Shown: positions 51,555 to 59,254 of the stretch, one piece after another
Layout: each line of letters starts with the position of its first letter
Numbering within the stretch: position 1 is the stretch's first letter
Translations under genes and position numbers: made by a program
NCBI RefSeq assembly: GCF_001742745.1
Contig: NZ_MJAK01000006.1
Coordinates: 62,001 to 126,000, forward strand
Direction: 5' to 3'
Source: Curtobacterium sp. ER1/6
GTDB taxonomy: Bacteria > Actinomycetota > Actinomycetes > Actinomycetales > Microbacteriaceae
DNA: 64,000 nt
Notes under the pieces: generated by a model
The model's database searches: none
Told to the model about the DNA's origin: nothing
What the model saw: the letters and a program-made list of their open reading frames with translations, nothing else

Positions 51555-52526
51555 TCAGGCGTGCCGCTCCCGGGCCGCCCGGAGCGTCTCACCCGGGAGC
51601 TCGCCGAACTCCTCGCGGTACGCACCCGAGAACCGGCCGAGGTGCGTGATCCCGACGGCCCGCGCGACGTCCGCGACCGCGGCGTGCTGTCCGGTCTCGA
51701 GCTGCTGCCGCGCCATCAGGAGCCGGACGCTCCGCAGGTAGCTCATCGGCGTGGTGCCGTGGATGCGCTGGAACGCGCTCTGCAGGCCGCGGACGCTCAT
51801 GCCGGCGGCCGCGGCGACGTCGTCGACGGTGATGCGCTCGGCGACGTGGTCGAGGAGGAACGTCTCGGCGTCGGCGAGGCCGGCGTGGGCGGTCCGCGGT
51901 GTGTCGACCTGCGCGGGCCAGTGCGGGATCGCGGTGAGCAGGCCCGCGGCGGCCATCGCGGCGAGCTCGTGCTCGCGGGCCAGGGAGACCTCGCCCGTGG
52001 TGCCGAGGATCTCCGCGGCGACGGTGCGGACCATCAGCCACCACGCGGCGAGCGGTGCCCCGTCCGGGATGTGGTTCGGCTCGAACTCGAGCGGCCCCGG
52101 CTCCCACCCGCCGCGCTCGGCGGCGACGCGCTCGACGACCTCGCGGTCGATGCGCAGGACGTCCTTCTGGAACCGGTCCCACTGCACCTGCTGGCGACCG
52201 GGCGAGTACAGGACCGGACGACCGATCGGCAGCTGCTGGCCACCCACCACGGCGTGGCCGGCCTTCAACCAGACCAGGACGATCGCAGCGGTCGCGTCGA
52301 CCTCGCCGCGTACCGTGCCGGTGCAGCTGGTCGACTCGAGGGTCAGCAGCGGCGTGCCGGTCAGGGTCTCCTCGAACGTGAAGTCGCTGCTGCCGGTCAC
52401 GTCGAGGCCGCGCACCAGGAAGGTGTGCAGGATCGCGTTCCGGGCGGTCGCGGTGTCGCGGGTCCGCGTCACGAGGCGCGTCCGCGTGATGGTCGCGGCG
52501 ACCGGGTCGTCGTCGTGGTCGTGCAT
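51555..52526 (-). CDS. AraC-family regulator 1
   Basis: A 323-aa protein. The N-terminal cupin-like sensing domain (AraC_binding_2 style: HAVVGGQQLPIGRPVLYSPGRQQVQWDRFQKDVLRIDREVVERVA) is followed by two C-terminal helix-turn-helix units (~235-320: ITVDDVAAAAGMSVRGLQSAFQRIHGTTPMSYLRSVRLLMARQQL and VADVARAVGITHLGRFSGAYREEFGELP). It lies 11 bp downstream of regulator 2 on the same strand, so both come from one transcript. Confidence 0.9.
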   Translation of the reverse strand: MHDHDDDPVAATITRTRLVTRTRDTATARNAILHTFLVRGLDVTGSSDFTFEETLTGTPLLTLESTSCTGTVRGEVDATAAIVLVWLKAGHAVVGGQQLPIGRPVLYSPGRQQVQWDRFQKDVLRIDREVVERVAAERGGWEPGPLEFEPNHIPDGAPLAAWWLMVRTVAAEILGTTGEVSLAREHELAAMAAAGLLTAIPHWPAQVDTPRTAHAGLADAETFLLDHVAERITVDDVAAAAGMSVRGLQSAFQRIHGTTPMSYLRSVRLLMARQQLETGQHAAVADVARAVGITHLGRFSGAYREEFGELPGETLRAARERHA

Positions 52527-52537
52527 GCGTCCGTTCC

Positions 52538-53491
52538 TCAGCTGCGGCGGAGGGTGTCGCGGGGGTACTCCCCGTGCTGTTCAGCGTAGGAGGCGGAGAA
52601 CCGACCGGCGTGCGCGAAGCCCCAGTGCCGTGCGACGTCGGCGATGTTCGTCGTCGCCGGGTCGCCGGCGAGCAGCGCGTCCCGCACCCGGTCGAGCCGG
52701 ACGTGCCGGATGTAGCCGTTCGGGCTCATCGCGACGGTTCGCTGGAAGGCGTGCTGCAGGGCACGGAGGCTGAGGTTCGCGACCGAGGCCAGGTCCGCCG
52801 TGGTGATCGGCAGGTGGGCGTGCTCGTGCACGTACTCCACGGCGGTCCGGACGTGGCTGTTCTTCGGCAGCAGCAGGTCGGCCGGCAGCGACGCGGAGAC
52901 GACCGGGTACAGCTCGAGCAGGGCGAGCGCCCCCAGTCGGCCCATCTCGGCCTGCAGGAGCGGTGACGCCTGACGGTCCATCACGGTGTGGGAGATGAGC
53001 TGCACGCTGCTGCGCCACACCTGCAGGGCCCGGTCGTCCGGGCGGACCGTGTGGTCGAGTCGCAGGTCACCGGGTGCCGTGCCGCGCTCGCCCGCCACGG
53101 TCTCGAGCGCCGCACGGTTCACCTGGACGATGCGCTGGTCGTAGTCGTCGTACGAGAACGCCGCACCCTGCTGCGGCCAGAGCTGCGGCCGACCGGGCTC
53201 CATCCGGACCTGGTCGTCACCGGTGCCGATCGTCGCGGTGCCCTTCGTCGTCCACTGCACGACGAAGTCCTCGGACGGGGTCATCACGCCGTCGAGGTGT
53301 CCGTCGAACCGGATCGTCCTGAGCGTCATGGACCGGTCACCGACGGCGGTGTACCGGAACGAGAACGGCTGCCGGGTCTGGTCGGCACTCCACTGCTGGC
53401 CCGCGTACGCCTCGGAGAGGAAGTCGCGAGCGACATCGAGGTCGGTGCTCTGCGTCGCTTCCTGGACACGGGTCGGGTTCGGGTCATCCAT
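52538..53491 (-). CDS. AraC-family regulator 2
   Basis: A 317-aa protein (ATG at 53491) with the same domain layout as regulator 1: sensing domain FVVQWTTKGTATIGTGDDQVRMEPGRPQLWPQQGAAFSYDDYDQRIVQVNRAALETVAGE and HTH units ITTADLASVANLSLRALQHAFQRTVAMSPNGYIRHVRLDRV and IADVARHWGFAHAGRFSASYAEQHGEYP. It is divergent from the small-ORF operon, with 22-bp-spaced direct repeats between them, so it is the likely regulator of that operon. Confidence 0.9.
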   Translation of the reverse strand: MDDPNPTRVQEATQSTDLDVARDFLSEAYAGQQWSADQTRQPFSFRYTAVGDRSMTLRTIRFDGHLDGVMTPSEDFVVQWTTKGTATIGTGDDQVRMEPGRPQLWPQQGAAFSYDDYDQRIVQVNRAALETVAGERGTAPGDLRLDHTVRPDDRALQVWRSSVQLISHTVMDRQASPLLQAEMGRLGALALLELYPVVSASLPADLLLPKNSHVRTAVEYVHEHAHLPITTADLASVANLSLRALQHAFQRTVAMSPNGYIRHVRLDRVRDALLAGDPATTNIADVARHWGFAHAGRFSASYAEQHGEYPRDTLRRS

Positions 53492-53588
53492 GGGGTGGCA
53501 GCAGTGTGCCGGAGGAACCGGGCAGGGGCCGACCAGTATCCGGAACACGTCAGGATCTGACCCGACCGGCGCCGTCCCCACGCAGCCA

Positions 53589-53626
53589 CATCCGCTATCC
53601 GACGGCACCGCATCCGCTATCCGACG
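53589..53626 (+). promoter_or_regulatory. two direct repeats, likely AraC-type operator
   Basis: CATCCGCTATCCGACG occurs at 53589-53604 and again at 53611-53626, exactly 22 bp apart (two helical turns). Direct-repeat half-sites at about two turns are what AraC-family dimers bind. They lie ~105 bp before the first small ORF and ~98 bp before the AraC start. Confidence 0.65.
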
Positions 53627-53730
53627 AGCTCGTCGCCGGTGGTCGCGGGCGTCGCCACCCGCGCCGTACGGTCGGACCACCGCCCGACGCCACTCCCGAT
53701 CCGGCGCCGAGCAGAACGAGGGACACCCCC

Positions 53731-53949
53731 ATGACCACCATCACCGCCACCGACCTCCAGGTCGCGCCGACGACCGCGCACGACGCCGTGTCGCTCCGTC
53801 GCCGTCGCCGTCCGGCACAGCGCAGCCCCTTCACCGAGGTCCTCGAGGCGCGTCGGCAGCACACCCTGCAGGTGGCAGCCGTGAGCTCCGGCATCCTGTC
53901 CGTCACCGTCGCGGCCTCCGCGGCGATCATCCTCACCCTCTCCGCATGA
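53731..53949 (+). CDS. 72-aa small membrane protein of the small-ORF operon
   Basis: MTTITATDLQVAPTTAHD leads to a basic middle (SLRRRRRPAQRS) and a C-terminal transmembrane helix (LQVAAVSSGILSVTVAASAAIILTLSA). It is tail-anchored in appearance. The stop overlaps the next start (ATGA). The family is unknown. ACGAGGGACACC upstream gives a weak ribosome-binding site (GAGGG). Confidence 0.65.
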   Translation: MTTITATDLQVAPTTAHDAVSLRRRRRPAQRSPFTEVLEARRQHTLQVAAVSSGILSVTVAASAAIILTLSA

Positions 53950-54035
53950 GCGCCCTGCTCGCGCACGACGATCTGGCCACCCAGGCCATCGACATGACCG
54001 CCCTCCTCGCAGAACAGGACCGCACCGATGCGTGA
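53946..54035 (+). CDS. 29-aa peptide ORF
   Basis: ATG at 53946 overlaps the previous stop by 4 bp and its own stop overlaps the next ORF by 8 bp. The sequence MSALLAHDDLATQAIDMTALLAEQDRTDA is acidic and amphipathic with no signal. Translational coupling on both sides is the main support; alone it would not be credible. Confidence 0.5.
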   Translation: MSALLAHDDLATQAIDMTALLAEQDRTDA

Positions 54036-54207
54036 CCGCCACGACCTCGCCGCCCTCCGCCAGGACCCGACCGAGTGGCACCGCCGCGGCATGACCGCTC
54101 CGGCGGAGCTCGACCGGATGATCTCCGAACGCCTCGGGGCGCAGTTCTCCAGCACCGCCCGCTCCGCCTTCGAACCGTCCTACGCGGACTTCTTCACCGC
54201 GGCCTGA
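54028..54207 (+). CDS. 59-aa small protein with EPSYADFFTA tail
   Basis: MRDRHDLAALRQDPTEWHRRG leads to MTAPAELDRMISERLGAQFSS and the C-terminal FEPSYADFFTAA. It is a paralog of the 60-aa protein at 23407-23589: RxGhTxPAxhDxhhSxRh (h = hydrophobic) and the exact EPSYADFFTA are shared. It is soluble, helical and of unknown function. It overlaps the 29-aa ORF and is followed 70 bp later by a TetR gene. A regulator also follows the paralog at 23.4 kb. Confidence 0.78.
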   Translation: MRDRHDLAALRQDPTEWHRRGMTAPAELDRMISERLGAQFSSTARSAFEPSYADFFTAA

Positions 54208-54277
54208 TCCCGGCCGCGCCCGACCCGGGTGCCGGTCAGCACCCCGATCGGACCCCGCACAACGGACACGTCACACC

Positions 54278-54874
54278 ATGACCCTCCTCACCCTCACGCC
54301 CTCCCGCCGCGAGACCGACGTGCAGCGCGCCGCCTCCGGTGCCGCCGACGCCCTCTTCACCGAGCGCGGTGTCATCCCGGTCACGCTCGAGGACGTCGCG
54401 GACCGCGCGGGGCTGACCCTCGCCGAGCTCACCGCCGCCTACCCGACCAAGCGTGACCTGGTCGTCGCCGTGCTCCAGCGGTGGCACGGGGCCTGGCGCC
54501 GGGCGCTGGACCGGATCGCGTCGTCCGAGAGCGATCCGCGGGACGAGGTCCTCGCGATCTTCGGGTACCTCGAGGAGTGCTTCGAGGACGAGGGGTGGCG
54601 CGGCTGCGCCTTCATCAACGGCCACGCGGAGCTCGGTCGGCAGGACCCGGGCGTCGCCGAGCTCGCGCGCGAGCACTTCCTCGACGTCCAGCGGCACCTC
54701 ACGCTCGTCTGCGAGCGGGGCGCGATGCCGGCGCACATCGCGCAGGGCCTGTCGCTCCTGATCGAGGGCGCGCGGGTCGAGTCCGCCGTCCAACGGTCGG
54801 CTCAGCCGGCGCGCTCCGCTCGGCTGGCCGCGGCCGTGCTCATGTCGGTCTACGAGTCGCGTCCGACCTTCTGA
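54278..54874 (+). CDS. TetR-family transcriptional regulator
   Basis: A 198-aa protein. The N-terminal HTH (AASGAADALFTERGVIPVTLEDVADRAGLTLAELTAAYPTKRDLVVAVLQRWHGAWRRAL) and the C-terminal domain with GWRGCAFINGHAELG (a pattern common in the TetR_C group around AcuR-like regulators) are clear. It is probably the last gene of the small-ORF operon. Confidence 0.88.
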   Translation: MTLLTLTPSRRETDVQRAASGAADALFTERGVIPVTLEDVADRAGLTLAELTAAYPTKRDLVVAVLQRWHGAWRRALDRIASSESDPRDEVLAIFGYLEECFEDEGWRGCAFINGHAELGRQDPGVAELAREHFLDVQRHLTLVCERGAMPAHIAQGLSLLIEGARVESAVQRSAQPARSARLAAAVLMSVYESRPTF

Positions 54875-54922
54875 CGCCGCGCGCGGGCGTGGCGACGCTC
54901 GCGCGGGCGGCGACAGGCGCGT

Positions 54923-54989
54923 GTCGAACCACGTTGCCGACATCGAACCAGGCGTCGACACTGGTTCGATGTCGCAAGCGTGGTTTGAC
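54923..54989. repeat. long imperfect inverted repeat between convergent genes
   Basis: 29-base arms (54923-54951 and 54961-54989) match at 25 positions, with GACATCGAACCAG/CTGGTTCGATGTC perfect, around a 9-base loop. It is less GC-rich than its surroundings and unrelated in sequence to the CGGACGGGAGGC family. It lies after the TetR gene and before the convergent MFS gene. Confidence 0.75.
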
Positions 54990-55050
54990 GCGATCCCGCG
55001 CGCACCCGCACGCCGCACGCCGCGCCGCGCGACGGCGCAGCCCGCCCGCG

Positions 55051-56322
55051 TCAGTCGACGCGCCGCGCCGCGATCGTCCCCGCGACGCCGAGCGTCAGCA
55101 CCGCGACGAGCACGACGAGCAGGGGTGCCGTCCAGGTGCCGGTCGCACCGTGCAGGGAGCCCGCGACGAGCGGCCCCGCCGAGCCGATCAGGTACCCGCC
55201 GCCCTGCACGAACGCGGACATCCGCCGGGCGTCGTCGTCGCTCGTCACGATCCGGACGATCACGATGAAGATGACCGTGATGCCTCCGCCCTGCGCGGCC
55301 CCGCCGAGGATCGACCAGAGCAACCAGAGCTGCGGCGCGAACAGCAGCCCGAGCGGCATCGCGAGCCAGAGGAAACCCACCAGGGCGATGATCCCGCGCG
55401 GCCGGAACCGGGTCGCGAGCACCGGGACCCCGAGTGCGCCGACGACCGCCATGATCTGGAACACCGACGAGCTCGCGCCGGACGACTCGGCCGAGAAGCC
55501 GATCTCGTCGTGCAGCAGGGTCGGGATCCACGCCGTGAGCGCGTAGTACGAGAACGCCTGCCCGCCGAAGGCCAGCGTCAGCCCCCACGTGATGAGCCGT
55601 CGGGCCGGTCGCACCGGCTCGGCCGCGGCACCGGACCGCGAAGTCGACGCGACGGTGCGGATCGACCCGGTCTCGGTCAGCAGCTCGACGGGCCCCGTGG
55701 CCGCGACGGGCTCGTGGTGGAGCGGCCGGAGCCACGCGGCCCGGGCGCCGACGGTGTACGTCCACGCGAGTCCGGCGACGACGGCGAAGACCGCCCACAC
55801 GGCGATCGCGACGGGCCAGCCCCACGCGGCGGCGATCGGCGCGGTGCCGAGCGAGGTGATCATCGACCCGACGTTGAGCGCCGACGTGTACACGCCCGTG
55901 ACGATGCCGACGCGCTCGGGGGAGGTGTCCCGCCGGATGACCACCGGGACGACCACGTTGCCGATCGTGATGCCGACGCCGATCACCGCGGTGCCGACGA
56001 GCAGCGCGGCCGACGACGGCAGCGACCGCACGACCGTGCCCACGAGCACGATGAGGAGCGAGAGCGAGACCGCACGCTCGGGGTCGGCCTTCGCGATGAC
56101 CCAGCTCGCGAACGGCGTCGCGAGCGAGAAGCACAGCACCGGGATCGTCGTGAGGAGCCCGGCGATCGTCGCGGTCAGCCCGAGGTCGACCCGGACCTCG
56201 CCGATCACCGGCGCCGGCGCGACGATCGGGCCGCGGAAGTTCAGGGCGATGAGGACGATCGCGGCGGGCAGCAGCCAGGCGGCCCCGCGGAGTCCGCGGC
56301 GGACCGCGGTGCCGTCCGTCAC
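55051..56322 (-). CDS. MFS transporter, CynX/NimT family
   Basis: A 423-aa protein with 12 helices: ALNFRGPIVAPAPVIGEVRVDLGLTATIAGLLTTIPVLCF is the typical CynX/NimT opening, and GGQAFSYYALTAWIPTLLHDEIGFSA is typical of the second half. Known members carry cyanate, nitroimidazole or small organic anions. GTG at 56322 overlaps the HAD gene stop (GTGA), so they form one operon. Confidence 0.88.
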   Translation of the reverse strand: MTDGTAVRRGLRGAAWLLPAAIVLIALNFRGPIVAPAPVIGEVRVDLGLTATIAGLLTTIPVLCFSLATPFASWVIAKADPERAVSLSLLIVLVGTVVRSLPSSAALLVGTAVIGVGITIGNVVVPVVIRRDTSPERVGIVTGVYTSALNVGSMITSLGTAPIAAAWGWPVAIAVWAVFAVVAGLAWTYTVGARAAWLRPLHHEPVAATGPVELLTETGSIRTVASTSRSGAAAEPVRPARRLITWGLTLAFGGQAFSYYALTAWIPTLLHDEIGFSAESSGASSSVFQIMAVVGALGVPVLATRFRPRGIIALVGFLWLAMPLGLLFAPQLWLLWSILGGAAQGGGITVIFIVIVRIVTSDDDARRMSAFVQGGGYLIGSAGPLVAGSLHGATGTWTAPLLVVLVAVLTLGVAGTIAARRVD

Positions 56323-56981
56323 GAGGCCGGCAGCAGGATCGGCAGCAGGTCGAGCGGGGTCGCGGCCTGCGCCACGGTCCCCTCGGCCTCGGACGGGGCA
56401 CCGTAGCCCCACTCGGCGAAGACCACCGGGACGCCGTGCACGCGGGCGCCCTCGACGTCGTGCAACCGGTCGCCGACCAGCACCGGGCGGCTGACGTCGT
56501 GGCCAGCAGCCTCCAGGCGGCGCAGGGCCTCGGCGACGACGTCGGCCTTGGCGCTGCGGACCTCGTCGTCGCTGGCGCCGGTGACGAAGTCGATGTACCG
56601 CGTCAGGCCGTAGTGGTCGAGGATGACGGTCGCCGGGGTCTCGGGCTTGCTCGTCGCGGTCGAGATCGGCAGCCCGGCCTCGTGCAGGGTGCGGAGGACG
56701 ACGTCGATCCCGGGGAACATCGCCGAGTCGAGCGCGCCGCGGGACAGGTAGTGCTCGCGGTAGACGGCGAGCGTGTGCTCCGCCTGCGCGTCGTCCATGC
56801 CCATCGCGGTCCGGAAGGTGTCCATGATCGGCGGGCCGACGAACGACATCAGCGTCGCGTGGTCGGGCACGGGCACGCCGACCGTCCGGAAGGTGTGCGT
56901 CATGCTCTCGAGGATCCCCGGAGCGGAGTCGCTGATGGTGCCGTCGAGGTCGAACAGGATGGCGGTGTACGGGCGCGTCAT
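56319..56981 (-). CDS. HAD-family hydrolase (phosphoglycolate phosphatase-like)
   Basis: A 220-aa phosphatase: ILFDLDGTISDS (nucleophile Asp), cap domain ~20-85, STATSKPE (motif II), Lys region and VLVGDRLHDVEGARVHG (motif IV). It is close to Gph/PgmB-type phosphatases. It is the upstream gene of the pair with the MFS transporter. The substrate is unknown. Confidence 0.9.
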   Translation of the reverse strand: MTRPYTAILFDLDGTISDSAPGILESMTHTFRTVGVPVPDHATLMSFVGPPIMDTFRTAMGMDDAQAEHTLAVYREHYLSRGALDSAMFPGIDVVLRTLHEAGLPISTATSKPETPATVILDHYGLTRYIDFVTGASDDEVRSAKADVVAEALRRLEAAGHDVSRPVLVGDRLHDVEGARVHGVPVVFAEWGYGAPSEAEGTVAQAATPLDLLPILLPAS

Positions 56982-57048
56982 GTCCTGCCCAGCCTAGTCG
57001 GGGCGGTGGCGGCGACCACGGGACGGCCGCAGCGGGGTGGCGGACCGC

Positions 57049-57093
57049 AGCCGTGCCTCCCGGCCGGACGTCAGAACCGGCCGGACGTCAGAA
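57049..57093. repeat. repeat unit and 17-bp tandem duplication at the nucS 3' end
   Basis: 57049-57069 equals 4551-4571. Immediately overlapping, CCGGCCGGACGTCAGAA occurs twice in tandem (57060-57076, 57077-57093). The second copy contains the nucS stop codon, so the stop region has been duplicated. Confidence 0.7.
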
Positions 57094-57783
57094 GAGGCGG
57101 GTGTGCCCGCCCTCGATGCCGCGCATGGCGTCGTAGTCGAGCACCAGGACGCGGATGCCGCGGTCCTCGGCGAGGGTGCGCGCCTGCGGCGCCACCGTCT
57201 GCGCGGCGAGCACGCCCTGCACCGGACGCAGGTGCGGGTCGCGGTTCATGAGTTCGAGGTACCGGGTGAGCTGCTCGACGGCGTCGATGTTCGCGTTGCG
57301 CTTCATCTCGACCGCGACGCTCGCCCCCGCGTCGTCGCGCGCCAGGATGTCGACCGGTCCGATGGCTGTCATGTACTCGCGGCGGACGAGCGTGTGCCCG
57401 TCACCGAGGAGTTCGATCTGCTCCGCGAGGAGCTGCTGCAGGTGCGCCTCGACGCCGTCCTTCACCAGGCCCGGGTCGGTGCCGAGGTCGTGGCTCTCGT
57501 CGGCGAGGACCTCGTACAGGCTCACGATGAGCTTGTCCTGCGTCTTCTTCTGCGTGACCGTCCACACCTGCGTGATGCCGGCGCTCGCCTGCTCCTCGTC
57601 GGGCTCGCCGATCTCGACGGAGCACGGCGGGCTCATCCAGTTCAGCGGCTTGTAGCTGCCGCCGTCGGAGTGGACGAGCAGCGAGCCGTCCGCCTTGAGC
57701 ATGAGCAGGCGGGTCGCGAGCGGCAGGTGGGCCGACAGGCGTCCGGCGTAGTCGACGGAGCAGCGGGCGATGACGAGACGCAC
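57088..57783 (-). CDS. nucS: mismatch endonuclease NucS (EndoMS)
   Basis: A 231-aa PD-(D/E)XK nuclease that cuts at mismatches and replaces MutS/MutL in actinobacteria. The N-terminal DNA-binding/dimer domain ([50 protein letters not shown]) is followed by the catalytic [21 protein letters not shown] (Asp and ExK) and a C-terminal GGHTRLF, the region that contacts the sliding clamp. The length is normal. Confidence 0.95.
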   Translation of the reverse strand: MRLVIARCSVDYAGRLSAHLPLATRLLMLKADGSLLVHSDGGSYKPLNWMSPPCSVEIGEPDEEQASAGITQVWTVTQKKTQDKLIVSLYEVLADESHDLGTDPGLVKDGVEAHLQQLLAEQIELLGDGHTLVRREYMTAIGPVDILARDDAGASVAVEMKRNANIDAVEQLTRYLELMNRDPHLRPVQGVLAAQTVAPQARTLAEDRGIRVLVLDYDAMRGIEGGHTRLF

Positions 57784-57792
57784 CCGGCGATC

Positions 57793-59148
57793 CTAACGGT
57801 CGGTGTGCGCTCCGGCGTCCGTCGGCTCGGCCTGGAGGCGCGAGGCACGCCCGTCGTCGGTCGTCCCGTCCGTCCCGTGGTCACCGTCCGACCCGTGGTC
57901 GCCCCCGTCCCGCCGCGCACGTCGGCGCCGCAGCGTCTCCGCCGCCGCACCCGTCTCGCGGGCTGCGCCCGACGCCAGGCCGGCCGCGATGATGAACACG
58001 AACACCACGAGCAGTGCGCCGAGCAGGCCGATGTGCTCGCCGAGGAAGCCGATGAGCGGGGGGCCGGCCAGGAACGCCACGTAGCCGATCGTCGCCACCG
58101 CGCTGACCTTGAGCGCTGCCGAGCGGGGATCGTCGGCCGCGGCGGACATGCCCATCGGGAAGCCGAGGCTGGCACCGAGGCCCCAGAGCACCACGCCGAC
58201 GATCGCGATCGGGACGACGTCCACGAAGATGAGCATGCCGAGGCCCACCACGGCGACGATCGCGCTCGCCCGGAGCACCGGCACCCGGCCGAACCGGTCG
58301 ATGAGCGGGCTGCCGGCGATGCGTCCCGCGGTCATCGCCGCGAGGAACACCGTGAGCACCGCGGAACCGGCCGCGTTGTCGAGCCCGTGCCCGTCGATCA
58401 TCGCGAGGGGCAGCCAGTCGTTGGCGGAGCCCTCGGCCAGCGCCATGCCGAGCACGATCACGCCGATGAGGATCGTCGACGGCTGCGCCCAGACCTGCCA
58501 GCGCGTGAGCTGCACGGGCGTCGGGCTCGTGGCGGTGGACTCGTGCTCCTCGTACCGGTGCTCGTCGCCGAACCGCGACGCGGCCGCGAGCATGACCAGG
58601 CAGACCACGACCCCGAGGACCGCGAAGTGCAGCACGACGGGCACCTCGAGGGCCTCGGTCAGTGCGCCGAGGCCGGCACCCGCGAGCGTCCCGACGCTGA
58701 AGGCCGCGTGGAACAGCGGCATGATCGTGCGGCCGCCGGCCTTCTCGGCGGCGGCGCCGGAGACGTTCATCGAGACGTCGACCAGGCCGTTGCCGAAGCC
58801 GAAGGCGATCAGCCCGACCCAGATGGCCGCGAAGCCCCAGCCGTACGTGACGGCGAAGCCGGCGAACACCAGCCCGACGGCCAGGCACACGGACGCGACC
58901 TGCACGCCCCGACGGGCGCCGACCTTCGACACGATGTGCCCGGCGAACGTCAGGCCACCGATGGAGCCGACGGCCATGCCGAGGACGAGCAGACCCATCT
59001 CGAAGGTCGTCGCGCCGAGCGAGTCACGGACGCTCGGGATCCGGCCGAGCCAGGTCGCGATGGCGAGCCCGGAGAGCGTGAAGGCCACGAAGACCGCGGT
59101 GATCCACACCCGGGTCGTCGGGGCGGTGCGGGTGGACGTCGTCGTCAT
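57793..59148 (-). CDS. MFS transporter (FucP/YbjJ-like)
   Basis: A 451-aa protein with 12 helices and a ~55-residue polar, Asp/Gly/His-rich C-terminal tail. Features: LSGLAIATWLGRIPSVRDSLGATTFEMGLLVLGMAVGSIGGLTFAG and GSANDWLPLAMIDG, the pattern of YbjJ-type permeases. It is divergent from a LacI gene with a 16-bp palindrome between them, so it is probably that regulator's target. Confidence 0.88.
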   Translation of the reverse strand: MTTTSTRTAPTTRVWITAVFVAFTLSGLAIATWLGRIPSVRDSLGATTFEMGLLVLGMAVGSIGGLTFAGHIVSKVGARRGVQVASVCLAVGLVFAGFAVTYGWGFAAIWVGLIAFGFGNGLVDVSMNVSGAAAEKAGGRTIMPLFHAAFSVGTLAGAGLGALTEALEVPVVLHFAVLGVVVCLVMLAAASRFGDEHRYEEHESTATSPTPVQLTRWQVWAQPSTILIGVIVLGMALAEGSANDWLPLAMIDGHGLDNAAGSAVLTVFLAAMTAGRIAGSPLIDRFGRVPVLRASAIVAVVGLGMLIFVDVVPIAIVGVVLWGLGASLGFPMGMSAAADDPRSAALKVSAVATIGYVAFLAGPPLIGFLGEHIGLLGALLVVFVFIIAAGLASGAARETGAAAETLRRRRARRDGGDHGSDGDHGTDGTTDDGRASRLQAEPTDAGAHTDR

Positions 59149-59211
59149 GTCGGTTCCGGTCTCGTGCTGGTGGCGGCTGCTGGACTGCGGATGCGGTGCG
59201 TCCCGGCGGTT

Positions 59212-59227
59212 GTCGAATCGATTCGAC
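59212..59227. promoter_or_regulatory. 16-bp perfect palindrome, LacI-type operator
   Basis: GTCGAATCGATTCGAC lies between the divergent MFS and LacI genes, 27 bp before the LacI start. A central CG and an odd-even perfect dyad are typical of LacI-family operators. TACGCT (59241-59246) is a likely -10 for lacI. Confidence 0.75.
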
Positions 59228-59254
59228 CGCTCGGTGTGACTACGCTAACGGGCG

